A stretch of 64,000 nucleotides of DNA from Ornithinibacillus bavariensis. Lineage in GTDB: Bacteria; Bacillota; Bacilli; Bacillales; Amphibacillaceae. This document shows positions 9,165 to 18,800 of this stretch, piece after piece. The translations under genes and the position numbers were made by a program. Below the pieces are notes generated by a model. The model made no database searches and had not been told where the DNA came from. It saw only the letters and a program-made list of their open reading frames with translations. The stretch is from NCBI RefSeq assembly GCF_018333235.1, contig NZ_BORP01000002.1, forward strand, positions 496,001 through 560,000, written 5' to 3'. How positions within the stretch are numbered: position 1 is the stretch's first letter; each line of letters begins with the position of its first letter.

Positions 9165-9605
9165 GTGGGACGAATGAATACACGCGAGTTTAATATTGAA
9201 GGATTTAATGACGAGATTTTTGAAGTAGTTCACCAATTAGGTGAACTTCGAGATTTAGAATTAGAGAACTATATTAGTGATTTAATCAGAAGATCCGATG
9301 CTGTTCGATTTGCTAGAGAAATTCTTCGATACCTAGAGATGATAAATGAGATTAGTACAAAGCTATCGGATAAAGATAAGGTAAGAAATTGTACATCGAT
9401 TAAAAGTTTAAGTGAAGGTTTGAAATCAAGGAACCTTACGCCAATGGAGAGGCGCTATATTTACGAGGAGATATCAGATCTTATTCGTGATATGGAATCG
9501 ATACGAAGCTACTGGAAGCAGAAAACAATCACTGGGCTAAAGTATATGGGGGCAGGAAGTGCAGTGATTGCTGCTGGGCTCTTTTTACGAAAGAAAAAGA
9601 AATAA
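9165..9605 (+). CDS. Hypothetical protein with C-terminal hydrophobic tail and Lys-rich end
   Basis: Not recognised. 146 residues; GTG start at 9165 behind AGGGTG. The body is predicted to be all helical and highly charged (LGELRDLELENYISDLIRRSD, then LEMINEISTKLSDKDK), without cysteine-rich or catalytic motifs. The last ~21 residues form a single hydrophobic segment closed by lysines (YMGAGSAVIAAGLFLRKKKK), typical of a C-terminal tail anchor with the body in the cytoplasm. Proline dehydrogenase at 35354 ends similarly. It is alone between mtlD and the riboswitch and has its own terminator. Confidence 0.7.
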   Translation: MGRMNTREFNIEGFNDEIFEVVHQLGELRDLELENYISDLIRRSDAVRFAREILRYLEMINEISTKLSDKDKVRNCTSIKSLSEGLKSRNLTPMERRYIYEEISDLIRDMESIRSYWKQKTITGLKYMGAGSAVIAAGLFLRKKKK

Positions 9606-9608
9606 AAG

Positions 9609-9640
9609 CCATCTTCTAGATATGGAAGGTGGTGTTTTTT
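9609..9640 (+). terminator. Rho-independent terminator after the 146-residue gene
   Basis: CCATCTTC (9609-9616) pairs with GAAGGTGG (9625-9632), with one G-T pair and an 8-nt loop, followed by TGTTTTTT. Confidence 0.8.
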
Positions 9641-9894
9641 ATGTGAATAATAGGATACTAGAATACATGTAGGCGTATCGAAGAAAATTGTTAGTGTAAG
9701 CTATCCCTTGATAGAGGCTCGTTCTTGAAACCAATCAGCAGTGCTAGGTAGTTCCATTTAAACATGAACATATTGATAGATTTCTTGAAACTGTAGATGT
9801 TGATTTAAATAAACAGCTATTTCAGATACTATTTCTATTGCACTATACTACCATTGTATGGTACTTTTTTACTATAGACTAAATATTTTCTACT

Positions 9895-9985
9895 ACTGAT
9901 AAAGGCAAACTATTTGAAAAAATAGGACGCAAAGCCTAGGGTCTAAAGCCATTTTTGGTTATGATCGCCTGGTTACCAAAGAAGT
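9895..9985 (+). promoter_or_regulatory. c-di-GMP-I (GEMM-I) riboswitch before the chemosensory operon
   Basis: Matches the c-di-GMP-I aptamer: AAAGGCAAAC, a P2 stem CTATTT/AAATAG capped by a GAAA tetraloop, GGACGCAAAGCC, a variable P3 arm, then GCCTGGTTACC (9968-9977). The conserved GGCAAAC, GGACGCAAAGCC and GGTTACC blocks are all present in order. An intrinsic terminator starts 27 nt after GGTTACC, so c-di-GMP most likely controls readthrough into cheX and the rest of the operon. Whether the ligand turns it on or off cannot be told by eye. In the ~250 bp before it I saw only a short start-less open frame. Confidence 0.93.
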
Positions 9986-10003
9986 AAAACTGTATAGATA
10001 CAG

Positions 10004-10038
10004 GGCTATTCTTTATCAGAATGGCCTTTTCTATTTTA
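10004..10038 (+). terminator. Riboswitch expression platform terminator
   Basis: GGCTATTC (10004-10011) pairs with GAATGGCC (10019-10026), 7-nt loop, followed by TTTTCTATTTT. It ends ~20 nt before the cheX start, so it must be read through for operon expression. A small CTGTA/TACAG hairpin lies just before it. Confidence 0.88.
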
Positions 10039-10057
10039 CGAACAGGGGGGACACAGA

Positions 10058-10510
10058 ATGCAGGAAGAGAGAAGTAAAGCAATTACAAGCCTTCTTAATG
10101 GAGCAATTACAGCCGTTAAAAATACAATACCCATTCAGCATGAAATTAGCAAACCACAAATGTCTGAGAGTTTTCTAAAGCTTCACTTTGGAGTATTAAT
10201 TGGGATTACCGGAGATTTGAAGGGAAAGCTGATCTTATCTGGGGAGTCAGCTGTCTTTAGTACGATTGGTGAATCGATGTTTGGTATGCCAGTTCAGGAT
10301 GACATGCTTGCCTCATTTAGTGGTGAATTAGGCAATATATTAGCTGGTGGAATATCGACAACCATTATACAAAGTGGCATAAAAACGGACATTACTTCAC
10401 CTACTATTATAGAGGGAAGTACTACAATATCTGGTTATGAAAAAGCAATTCACTTACCAGTTATCTTTAACTCGACAGGTATTTTAAATATTTTCTTATT
10501 AGTAGATTAG
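10058..10510 (+). CDS. cheX: Chemotaxis protein CheX, CheC-family CheY-P phosphatase
   Basis: CheX-like phosphatase expected to dephosphorylate CheY-P in the cytoplasm. 150 residues. The conserved E-x2-N helix is visible as SGELGNILAGGISTTI near residue 90; this is the acidic/Asn pair CheX and CheC use on the response regulator. The first half contains GDLKGKLILSGE, also typical. The ATG at 10058 follows AGGGGGG. It is the first gene after the riboswitch terminator and belongs with the MCP, CheA, CheW and CheY that follow. With no CheR/CheB nearby, it is the only obvious signal-terminating enzyme of the module. Confidence 0.85.
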   Translation: MQEERSKAITSLLNGAITAVKNTIPIQHEISKPQMSESFLKLHFGVLIGITGDLKGKLILSGESAVFSTIGESMFGMPVQDDMLASFSGELGNILAGGISTTIIQSGIKTDITSPTIIEGSTTISGYEKAIHLPVIFNSTGILNIFLLVD

Positions 10511-10583
10511 TCGTAAGAAACGCAAGGTATATTCAAATACATAGGAAATGAAGAATAAACTTACATAAAAGGGGTTTACTAGC

Positions 10584-12326
10584 ATGAAAATCAAGTTGAG
10601 CAGAAAAAGACATGGTGTACAAGGAAAACACCATTTTCGAAATATTTCAATTGGATGGAAATATGGACTAGTATTATCCGTAGTATTAGTATTGTTCGGC
10701 ATATCCTCAATAATAGGGGCAGTACTTGTTTCTAATATTGGAAATAATGTTAACGCACTTGATCAAAGTGATAACCGTGCACTAAATATGACTGAATTAG
10801 GGTCATTAACCCGTGCGAAAAGTATCCGGATTGTAAATTTCTGGGCAACAGCAGATCCCAATCTTATTAGGGAATATGAAGAGTACAGCGAGGAGTTTAA
10901 TGTCTTAGTAGAGAAACTCCGCCAAGAAATCAATGATAAAGGAAACTTGGAGCTACTTGAGCAAATTATCGAAAATGACAAATTACTGAATGAATTATTT
11001 ACAGAAAATATTGTTCCTAGAGTACAGGAAGGTAATTCTACTTCTGCTGAATATCATGTTATTCAAGCCAACAAGATTCGAAGCGAAATGGTAATCATGC
11101 TTGATAACCTTAAGGAAATCACAATAAAAGATCGTAATGAAGTAGTTATAGAGACCCAAAAGAGTCAGCATCTAACCTTTATAGTACAGCTAGTTTCATT
11201 AATTGTATCAACTATCATTGGGATTCTACTAGTTCTGATTATTAGTAGAGCAGTCTCTCGAAACTTAAATAAGGTAGTAAAAGTTAGTGATCAGATTGCT
11301 TCGGGTGATCTTTCTGTGGAGCAAATAGATTATCAAGGGAAAGACGAGATTGGTAGATTATCCCGTTCTATTAATGATATGAGTACAAATCTACGCGAGA
11401 TGATTAAGAATGTTACACATGTTTCTGAATTTGTTACAAGCCAGAGTGAGGAGCTAACACAATCCGCGAATGAAGTAAAAGTTGGTTCTGAACAAGTTGC
11501 GTCTACTATGCAGGAATTAGCAGCTGGAACAGAAACGCAGGCTAATAGTGCAAGTGATTTAGCAAATGGTATGTCACAGTTCTCTGTCAAAGTGAAAGAA
11601 GCAAGTGAAAACGGTGGAGTTGTAAGAGAAAGCTCACAAAAAGTATTGACAATGACAGAGGATGGAACGAAGCTGATGGAAGATACAACTAGACAGATGT
11701 TAAAAATTGATCAAGATGTGAGAGATACCGTTAAAAAAATGAAAGCGTTAGATGATAAGACGAAGAAAATTACTGAACTGGTAACGGTTATTCGTGATGT
11801 TGCCGATCAAACGAACTTGCTTGCCTTAAACGCAGCTATTGAAGCAGCACGAGCTGGAGAGCATGGAAAGGGTTTTGCTGTAGTAGCAGATGAGGTTCGT
11901 AAACTGGCAGAACAAGTTTCCGTATCTGTTACAGATATTACAGAAATTGTGAATGGTATTGAAGAGGAATCTAAGGCCGTATCTGAATCCTTAACGGTTA
12001 GCTACGAAGAGGTAGAACATGGAACTGTACAAATTGCTGCAACTGGGGAAACACTAATGAACATTAAGAAGGCTGTAAATGAAATGACTGATAACATCTC
12101 CACTATTACTAATAATCTGACGGAAATCGTAGCAGGTAGTGAAAAAATGCAACGTTCTATCGAGGAAATTGCAGCAATATCTGAGGAATCAGCAGCAGGT
12201 GTTGAAGAGACCTCCGCATCAACAGAACAAACAAGCAGTATCATGGAGGAAGTAGCAGGAAGCTCGGAGGAACTAGCCAAACTTTCAGAGGAACTATCAG
12301 GTTTAGTGCATAAATTTAAGTTGTAA
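10584..12326 (+). CDS. Methyl-accepting chemotaxis protein
   Basis: Membrane chemoreceptor. A basic cytoplasmic N-terminus precedes TM1 ([20 protein letters not shown], ~residues 26-50). The outer sensor domain of ~140 residues looks like a four-helix bundle and has no recognised ligand motif. TM2 ([20 protein letters not shown]) is near residues 198-218, followed by HAMP and a long cytoplasmic coiled coil. The signalling tip is intact ([37 protein letters not shown]). No C-terminal CheR-docking pentapeptide is present. RBS AAAGGGG. It lies between cheX and cheA, so it is probably the dedicated receptor of this array. Confidence 0.95.
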   Translation: MKIKLSRKRHGVQGKHHFRNISIGWKYGLVLSVVLVLFGISSIIGAVLVSNIGNNVNALDQSDNRALNMTELGSLTRAKSIRIVNFWATADPNLIREYEEYSEEFNVLVEKLRQEINDKGNLELLEQIIENDKLLNELFTENIVPRVQEGNSTSAEYHVIQANKIRSEMVIMLDNLKEITIKDRNEVVIETQKSQHLTFIVQLVSLIVSTIIGILLVLIISRAVSRNLNKVVKVSDQIASGDLSVEQIDYQGKDEIGRLSRSINDMSTNLREMIKNVTHVSEFVTSQSEELTQSANEVKVGSEQVASTMQELAAGTETQANSASDLANGMSQFSVKVKEASENGGVVRESSQKVLTMTEDGTKLMEDTTRQMLKIDQDVRDTVKKMKALDDKTKKITELVTVIRDVADQTNLLALNAAIEAARAGEHGKGFAVVADEVRKLAEQVSVSVTDITEIVNGIEEESKAVSESLTVSYEEVEHGTVQIAATGETLMNIKKAVNEMTDNISTITNNLTEIVAGSEKMQRSIEEIAAISEESAAGVEETSASTEQTSSIMEEVAGSSEELAKLSEELSGLVHKFKL

Positions 12327-12390
12327 TGATTGATAGATTTAGACATCAGCGCTTAGCTTAAAATATTAAATAGAAGGAAGAGGGACCGTC

Positions 12391-14361
12391 ATGGATACAG
12401 ATCAATATTTAGAAGTATTCTTAGATGAGAGTCGAGAACATCTGCAAGCGATTAATGATAATCTACTAAGATTAGAAAATGAACCAACAGAAATTGATAT
12501 TGTTCAGGAGATATTTCGCTCTGCACACACGCTAAAAGGAATGTCAGCAACAATGGGTTACGAAGATATTGCCTCGCTTACCCATCAAATGGAAAATGTT
12601 CTGGATAAAATTCGCCATCATGAATTAGAGGTATCTACAAAGGTTATCGATATCACTTTTTCAGCGATAGGAGCACTTGAGGAAATGGTTCAGTCTGTCA
12701 GTGATGGGAATGATGGGAAAAAGGATGTTACTGCTTTAGTATCTCAATTACAAGAATTAGAGAATGGGAAGGTAGCAACTACTGAAGTAAGTCTAGAGAA
12801 GGGTGAAGAATTACCTTCTCTTTCTATCCAGTTAGATGAATATCAATCAACAGTTATCTCGCAGGCAATTAGTAGTGGGTATCACCCTTACCAAATCACC
12901 GTTCAACTTAATGAGGATTGTGTATTAAAAGGACCTCGTGCCTATATGGTATTTGACAATCTTGAAAAAATTGGTGAGGTAATTAAAACGAATCCAGAAG
13001 TAGAGGAAATTGAAGAAGGAAATTTTGAAAATACCTTTACCCTTCTTTTTATTACGTCTGAATCAAAAGAAACGGTCAAGAAAACGATAGAACGAGTTTC
13101 TGAGATACATCATGTGGAATTACAAGATGTTTCCCTAGAAAAAAAGACGGAGAAGAAAGAAAATGAAACGACCCAGTCCTCAGAAAAGGGAAAACAAGCC
13201 GAACAGAATAAGCCTAAGCACTCGAAAACAATTCGTGTCAATATCGAACGTATTGATGGATTGATGAATCTATTTGAAGAAGTCATTATAGACCGCAGTA
13301 GATTAGAAGATATATCCCATCGTTATCATGATCAAGAACTTAGAGAAACAGTAGAAAATTTAGCCCGTGTGACAGAGAACATGCAAGGTATGATGCTTGC
13401 TATGCGAATGGTGCCAATTGAGCAAGTGTTTAATCGTTTTCCACGCATGGTCCGTGATTTATCCAAGGAATTACATAAAAAAATAGCTTTGGAAATTGAG
13501 GGTAGTGAAACCGAGTTAGATCGTACGGTCATTGATGAAATAGGCGATCCATTAGTACATTTGATTCGTAACTCTCTTGACCATGGTATCGAATTACCAG
13601 AGGCACGAAAGCAGAGTGGTAAATCGGAAGAAGGAAGAATATCTCTAAAAGCATACCATAGTGGAAACCATGTCTTTATTGATATTGAAGATGATGGTGC
13701 GGGTATCAATCGGGAAAAAGTAGAGGCTAAGGCAATCGAAAACGGCCTTGTTAGTCCTGAGAATTCTAAGCATTTAACTGATGAAGAGGTATATCACCTG
13801 ATATTTGCGTCAGGATTTAGTACCGCTGATCAAATTTCCGATATTTCTGGTCGTGGCGTTGGACTAGATGTTGTAAGGAACAAGATTGAGTCTTTAGGTG
13901 GTTCGATTGAAGTGAAATCAGTACCTGGAAAAGGAAGTAAGTTTTCTATTCAGTTGCCTCTCACACTTTCCATCTTATCAACGTTACTAGTAAACGTTGG
14001 TAATGAGAAATTTGCGATACCACTTTCTTCTATTATTGAGACGGTGGCTCTTGGTGATAAGGATATTAAATATGTACATGGTCAAAAGGTACTGGACTTC
14101 AGAGGACATATTGTTCCTTTAGTGTCCTTGCAAGAGGTTTATGGAGTATCAGGGCAAAGTGAAGCCAGCAATTCTGCTGTCATCATTCAAAAGGGAGACA
14201 AGCAAGCAGGCTTATTAGTAGATTCGTTCTTAGGTCAACGGGAGATTGTTTTGAAATCCTTAGGTAACTACCTAAAGAATGTATTTGCTATTTCTGGCGC
14301 TACTATTTTAGGAAATGGTGAGGTTTGTTTAATTGTGGACCCAAATGCTTTGGTGAAATAA
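12391..14361 (+). CDS. cheA: Chemotaxis histidine kinase CheA
   Basis: Autophosphorylating kinase of the chemosensory array. Domains in order: P1 HPt with phospho-site His46 in FRSAHTLKGMSATMG; a P2-like CheY-binding domain (~residues 145-250); a charged linker; P3 dimerisation; a P4 ATPase with NSLDHGIE, IEDDGAGI and GRGVGLDVV; and P5, the CheW-like domain at the C-terminus. All key ATP-binding boxes are intact, so it should be active. 656 residues, normal length. It ends 18 nt before the cheW ATG. Its likely target is the CheY two genes downstream. Confidence 0.96.
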   Translation: MDTDQYLEVFLDESREHLQAINDNLLRLENEPTEIDIVQEIFRSAHTLKGMSATMGYEDIASLTHQMENVLDKIRHHELEVSTKVIDITFSAIGALEEMVQSVSDGNDGKKDVTALVSQLQELENGKVATTEVSLEKGEELPSLSIQLDEYQSTVISQAISSGYHPYQITVQLNEDCVLKGPRAYMVFDNLEKIGEVIKTNPEVEEIEEGNFENTFTLLFITSESKETVKKTIERVSEIHHVELQDVSLEKKTEKKENETTQSSEKGKQAEQNKPKHSKTIRVNIERIDGLMNLFEEVIIDRSRLEDISHRYHDQELRETVENLARVTENMQGMMLAMRMVPIEQVFNRFPRMVRDLSKELHKKIALEIEGSETELDRTVIDEIGDPLVHLIRNSLDHGIELPEARKQSGKSEEGRISLKAYHSGNHVFIDIEDDGAGINREKVEAKAIENGLVSPENSKHLTDEEVYHLIFASGFSTADQISDISGRGVGLDVVRNKIESLGGSIEVKSVPGKGSKFSIQLPLTLSILSTLLVNVGNEKFAIPLSSIIETVALGDKDIKYVHGQKVLDFRGHIVPLVSLQEVYGVSGQSEASNSAVIIQKGDKQAGLLVDSFLGQREIVLKSLGNYLKNVFAISGATILGNGEVCLIVDPNALVK

Positions 14362-14379
14362 ATGATAGGAGGCCTTGAA

Positions 14380-14841
14380 ATGGAAGAAACAATGAAGGTA
14401 ATTGTATTCAGCTTGAGCGGTCAACGGTTTGGGGCGAATATTCAACAAGTTATTTCAATTGAAAAAATGAAAGAAATTACTAAGGTTCCAGGTACATCTT
14501 CTTTCATAAAAGGGATTTTTAGCTTTCATGGTGAAACAGTTCCAGTGCTTGATTTAAAGGAACGTCTACAAATGGAACAAACAGCACAAACAGATTCCAA
14601 TCGTATTATTGTTGTGAATATCGATAATATTCAGGTTGGATTGATAGTGGATGCTGCAACAGATGTAATAGACATTGAAATGGAGATAATCGAAGACGCT
14701 AAAGCAATGGGTGGCGTTATTCATAAAGATTATATCAAAGGTGTAGCAAAACTTGCGAATGAATTATTAATATTATTAGATTTAGGACGAGTATTAGCAC
14801 TGGAAGAAAAAGAAGAGCTACAAGAAGTTTTAGCTAACTAA
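14380..14841 (+). CDS. cheW: Chemotaxis coupling protein CheW
   Basis: Couples the receptor to CheA. A single CheW domain covers the whole 153-residue protein (FSLSGQRFGANIQQVISIEKM, GIFSFHGETVPVLDLKERL, VGLIVDAATDVIDI). The start is the ATG at 14380, 7 nt after AGGAGG; the in-frame ATG at 14362 lies upstream of that RBS and is rejected. The gene is tightly packed between cheA and cheY. Confidence 0.94.
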   Translation: MEETMKVIVFSLSGQRFGANIQQVISIEKMKEITKVPGTSSFIKGIFSFHGETVPVLDLKERLQMEQTAQTDSNRIIVVNIDNIQVGLIVDAATDVIDIEMEIIEDAKAMGGVIHKDYIKGVAKLANELLILLDLGRVLALEEKEELQEVLAN

Positions 14842-14854
14842 GTGGAGGTACCTC

Positions 14855-15214
14855 ATGGCAAAAGTATTAATTACAGACGATGCTGCATTTATGCGAATGC
14901 AGCTGAAAGATATTGTTACTAAATTAGGACATGAAGTGGTAGGGGAAGCGGAAAACGGCCGTATAGCAATTGAACAGGCGAAGGAATTACAGCCAGACCT
15001 AATAACGATGGATATAACAATGCCTGAATTAAATGGTGTTGAAGCTACTAGAGAAATTAAAAAGCTCTTACCAGGCGTAAAAATTATTATGTGCTCTGCA
15101 ATGGGACAGCAGGGTATGGTAGTGGATGCCATTCAAGCCGGAGCGAATGATTTTGTTGTAAAACCATTTAATCTTGATCGGATTAAAGAATCCTTCGCAA
15201 AAGTATTATCTTAA
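14855..15214 (+). CDS. cheY: Chemotaxis response regulator CheY
   Basis: Single-domain receiver, 119 residues. Acidic pocket DD (8-9), phospho-acceptor Asp53 in ITMDITMPELNG, and the conserved switch Ser/Thr and Lys regions (IMCSAMGQ, FVVKPF) are present. There is no output domain. RBS TGGAGG before ATG. It is the last gene of the riboswitch-controlled operon, with CheX at the front as probable phosphatase. Whether it acts on flagellar FliM or on another target cannot be seen; no flagellar gene lies in this window. Confidence 0.95.
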   Translation: MAKVLITDDAAFMRMQLKDIVTKLGHEVVGEAENGRIAIEQAKELQPDLITMDITMPELNGVEATREIKKLLPGVKIIMCSAMGQQGMVVDAIQAGANDFVVKPFNLDRIKESFAKVLS

Positions 15215-15431
15215 TTTTGGTTTGCTTTTTCATAAGCTGAACTAGATTAGACTATCTTCGTGGAGATTCCAGATAGTCCAGTAATACATAAAAGTACTGT
15301 CTAGATTAGTGAAGAATACAGCTCTCATGAGAAGTGTTGAACAGGATAGTTTTAGGAATATGTAAAAAAATACACTTAGGTAGAAGGTTGTTAAATACGA
15401 TAAAGATTTGAAACCAATAAAAGAAAGTTAA

Positions 15432-15468
15432 ACATCTGGTATTAAAGCCAGATGTTTTTTCTTTTTTC
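15432..15468 (+). terminator. Terminator of the chemosensory operon
   Basis: AACATCTGG (15432-15440) pairs perfectly with CCAGATGTT (15449-15457), 8-nt loop, followed by a long T-rich run. A separate hairpin GACTATCT/AGATAGTC lies upstream near 15250-15280. Confidence 0.93.
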
Positions 15469-15587
15469 TGTAATAGGAATGGCAGAAAGAAATATAGTTA
15501 TACATTATATTAGTATAAACCATTGAATTATCGAAAGATTGATGTAAAATAGGTATTAAGTAGTAGTAATTTAATAATAGAATGTTG

Positions 15588-15677
15588 AAAAAGGCAAACT
15601 ATTCGAAAGAGTAGGACGCAAAGCCGAGGATCTAAGGTGCATCAAGCATGCCTATGATAGCCTAGCTGCCAAAACGT
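15588..15677 (+). promoter_or_regulatory. c-di-GMP-I (GEMM-I) riboswitch before the GGDEF protein
   Basis: Second copy of the same aptamer class. It has AAAAAGGCAAAC, a P2 stem CTATTC/GAGTAG capped by a GAAA tetraloop, and GGACGCAAAGCC, then a P3 arm. The 3' part reads AGCCTAGCTGCC rather than the canonical GGTTACC, so this end diverges. A terminator follows within ~15 nt. It controls a single gene, which itself encodes a diguanylate cyclase domain, so feedback of c-di-GMP on its own synthesis is the simplest reading. Confidence 0.88.
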
Positions 15678-15688
15678 TTGTTTCTTTT

Positions 15689-15720
15689 TGGCTATTCACT
15701 TATTTGAATAGTCATTTTTG
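15689..15720 (+). terminator. Riboswitch expression platform terminator
   Basis: TGGCTATTCA (15689-15698) pairs with TGAATAGTCA (15705-15714), 6-nt loop, followed by TTTTTG. The stem sequence resembles the platform of the first riboswitch (GGCTATTC with GAATGGCC), suggesting duplication of the whole leader. Confidence 0.88.
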
Positions 15721-15858
15721 TTATATAGAGGAAGGTTTATAATATTGTATTTCACATAATTAAAAGTTTACACCCGGTTTCTTACGTAATTACGTTTGAT
15801 TTGAAATGTTTATTATGTTATCCGTGAATAAAGCGGACTCTTTTACCTGGGGGTGAAA

Positions 15859-18800
15859 ATGGTGGAAATAATTAATAACAGATATCGGATAAAAGAGCTA
15901 CTAAAACAAGACAAGCTAGCCACACATTATTTAGTGTATGATATGCGAGATGATAATAAGGTACTTTTATTACACCTATTGAGTTCAGAATACTCACCCA
16001 AATCAATTATTGAATTTTTCATTGATAGGTTTATAGATATAAAGAACTTGACTAATAGAAGAATTGTTAGAAATTATAGCTTTAATTCCTTATCCTATGT
16101 AGATAAAGAAAGACAAGCAGAGCCACAATACTTCTATACTTCTGATTACCATGACAATGCAGAAGAGTTATTTACTGTAATTGGTCGAATAAACTTCCGT
16201 CAAAAGATGGATTTGTTCCTAGATTTATGTTCGGCGGTGTACTATTTGCATCAAAAAGGCTTTGTATATGGGGCACTGAATTGGGATAATTTGAAAGTCT
16301 TAGCAGAAAATGGAGAGTATCATATTCTACTTCAGGATATTGCTACTGTCGAGGGTAGAAAACTTCTCCAGGAAGAAAAGATGGAGTATACGTTCTTGAT
16401 TTCACCCCAGGTTTTAGCGGGGATGAAGCCAAATGTCAAATCAGATATCTATTCCTTAGCTGTTATTCTATTAGCTATGCTTTGTGGAAAGCCATTTTTG
16501 TACAGTCCAATAGATGAGTTATCTCAGTTGTCATTAGAAACGAATGACCCCAATATATTACAATTAATTTCCTTACTTGAAAAATTGCTTCATAAAGAGG
16601 GATTTGAATTCGATTCTGTTTATGACGTTATTGAAGAGTTAAATTTATTATTGCATACGAATTACTCTATCGTTCATAAAGAGGAGTATGAGGGGTTGAA
16701 CATTTACACCAAATTAATTGGTAGAGAAAATCAAGTAAATGCTATTTTACGTGCCTATGAAAAAATGGTTTCTTATCAGTCAGGAAATCGAATCTTTTTT
16801 GTGCAAGGTACCAATGGAATTGGGAAGACACGCTTGCTACAGGAAATTAACTTCTTGTTTGATCTTAGTAAAGCTAGCGTTTATTCGAGTTTTAGCTTGA
16901 ATGGTCTTGCAGATGGCCACAATAAAGTCTGGATAGACATTTTTAAGAAGTTAATAATGGAAACGGATCAACATATTGTTGAAAAATATAGTGTTGAGTT
17001 AGGGAAATATTTTCCAGAATTAACGGAGAAGAATGTAAATGTCCATCATAAGAATGAAGAGATATCCAAGTATCGCTTTTTAAATCGAATTTCAGGCTTT
17101 ATTAGTGAAAGTATCCAAAACCGTCCGACAGCATTTGTTATCGATAATATACATTTAGCTGACGATCTTACCATTGATACATTTCATTATTTGTGTTCCG
17201 AGGTTCTAGAAAATACAAATTTAACATTGATATTTTCGTGTGACGACAGCGAAGCTTCCTGGAATTCTGTTGCCTTGGAATTTGTTAGTAATATGAAAAA
17301 GAGACCAGATTCGGAAACGATTCGGTTAGAGCCTCTTAATGAAGCGGAAACTGGTGATATGATTCAGTGTATATTGACAATGCCGTTTGTTCCGAAGAAT
17401 TTGTCACGTAGAATTTATAGTCAATCCTATGGTAATCCTTTGTTTATCACCGAAATTATGAAGGATCTCTATAGTCGTCATATTATCTATATACATGAGT
17501 CTACAGCTAGATGGAATATTGATTTGCCGGAGGAAAGCAACTATAGCTTACTGGAATTACCAGATAGTGTAGAACAAGCACTAGTAAACCAGCTAAAGGA
17601 TATTGATTCCTTTAGTATAGAGATACTAAAGGTTATTTCTATTTTTCAAAAACCAATTTCCATGGAAATGATTGAGCAGTTTATCTCTTCCTGCAACAGT
17701 TTAGAAGAAAGCTTAGTAATTCTAGGAAAAAGAGGCGTCATCCAACGTCTAATCGGTGATAGCTCCTATCTATATGATTTTCGTAGTAAGGTATTGAAAA
17801 ATATTGTTTATGACAAGGTTTTGCCAGAAGAAAAAATTGAAAAACATCGCAAAGCAGCAGCAATGCTGGAGGAAAGGTTAGAGCCATCAACCCTCACTAA
17901 TTATGATGAACTAATTTATCACTATGGTCAGGCAAATGAGATTTCTAAAGTGAAAGCCTACTATCGATTAAATGCAGCTAAAATGAAGTCTCTCCATAAT
18001 ACGAAGGCTCAAATTGATAACTTAATTTGTATTCTAAATTTAACCGAAAATCAGAAGGAAAAAACAGAGTTATTAATAGAAATTGGTGCACTACTTGCGG
18101 ATACAGGTGATATTCCACTAGCACTTGAATATCTTCATGATGCGGAAGATTTAGCAACCTCTGATAGATTTGCAAGAAATATCGTAGATGTGTATCTAAA
18201 TTTAGCAAATGCTAATCTTCTCTTATATGCCAATGACAAGGTATTGGAGTATATTAATAGAATTGAACAGGTACTGGATAGTAATCCAGATGAAGAGGCT
18301 CGATTAGATATAAAACGTATCCGCGCCCTATTATTATTAGATGAGAATTACCTTGCGGAGGCAAGAGACTTATTAATTGAGGTAATTGAAGAATGCGGAG
18401 AGCGATTTAATAAAGTAAAAGGTAATGCCTATCGAACGTTAGGGTTTATCTATGTCCATACCGGAAAGCCTGAAAAAGCTTTGGCAGCATACCATGAATC
18501 GATTCGTGCATTAGAGAAAATTGACTATACAAGAGGTGTATTACTGGCACTCAACAATATTGGTGCCGTTTACGCGGAGGTTTATGAAGATTTTGATAAA
18601 GCGATGGAATACCATCTGCAAGTTAAAAATTTAAGTGAAGAATACGGCATTTTTACTAGTGAAGTCTTTGGACTTATTAATATTGCCGAAGCTAATTTGA
18701 ATAAATATGATTTTGAAACTGCCTTTGATCATTTCAATATAGCACTTAAAAAGGCAGAGCGCTATAAGATGATTCAAGAAAAATTCATGCTTTTGAACTT

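Noticed and set aside
9735-9880. 46-codon open frame before the first riboswitch (FKHEHIDRFLETVDVDLN)
   Set aside because: It looked slightly like a transposase remnant, but there is no start codon with RBS, no inverted repeats, and I could not assign it.
11333-12346. Minus-strand frames inside the MCP gene
   Set aside because: Serine/threonine-rich shadows of the coiled-coil coding strand, without RBS.
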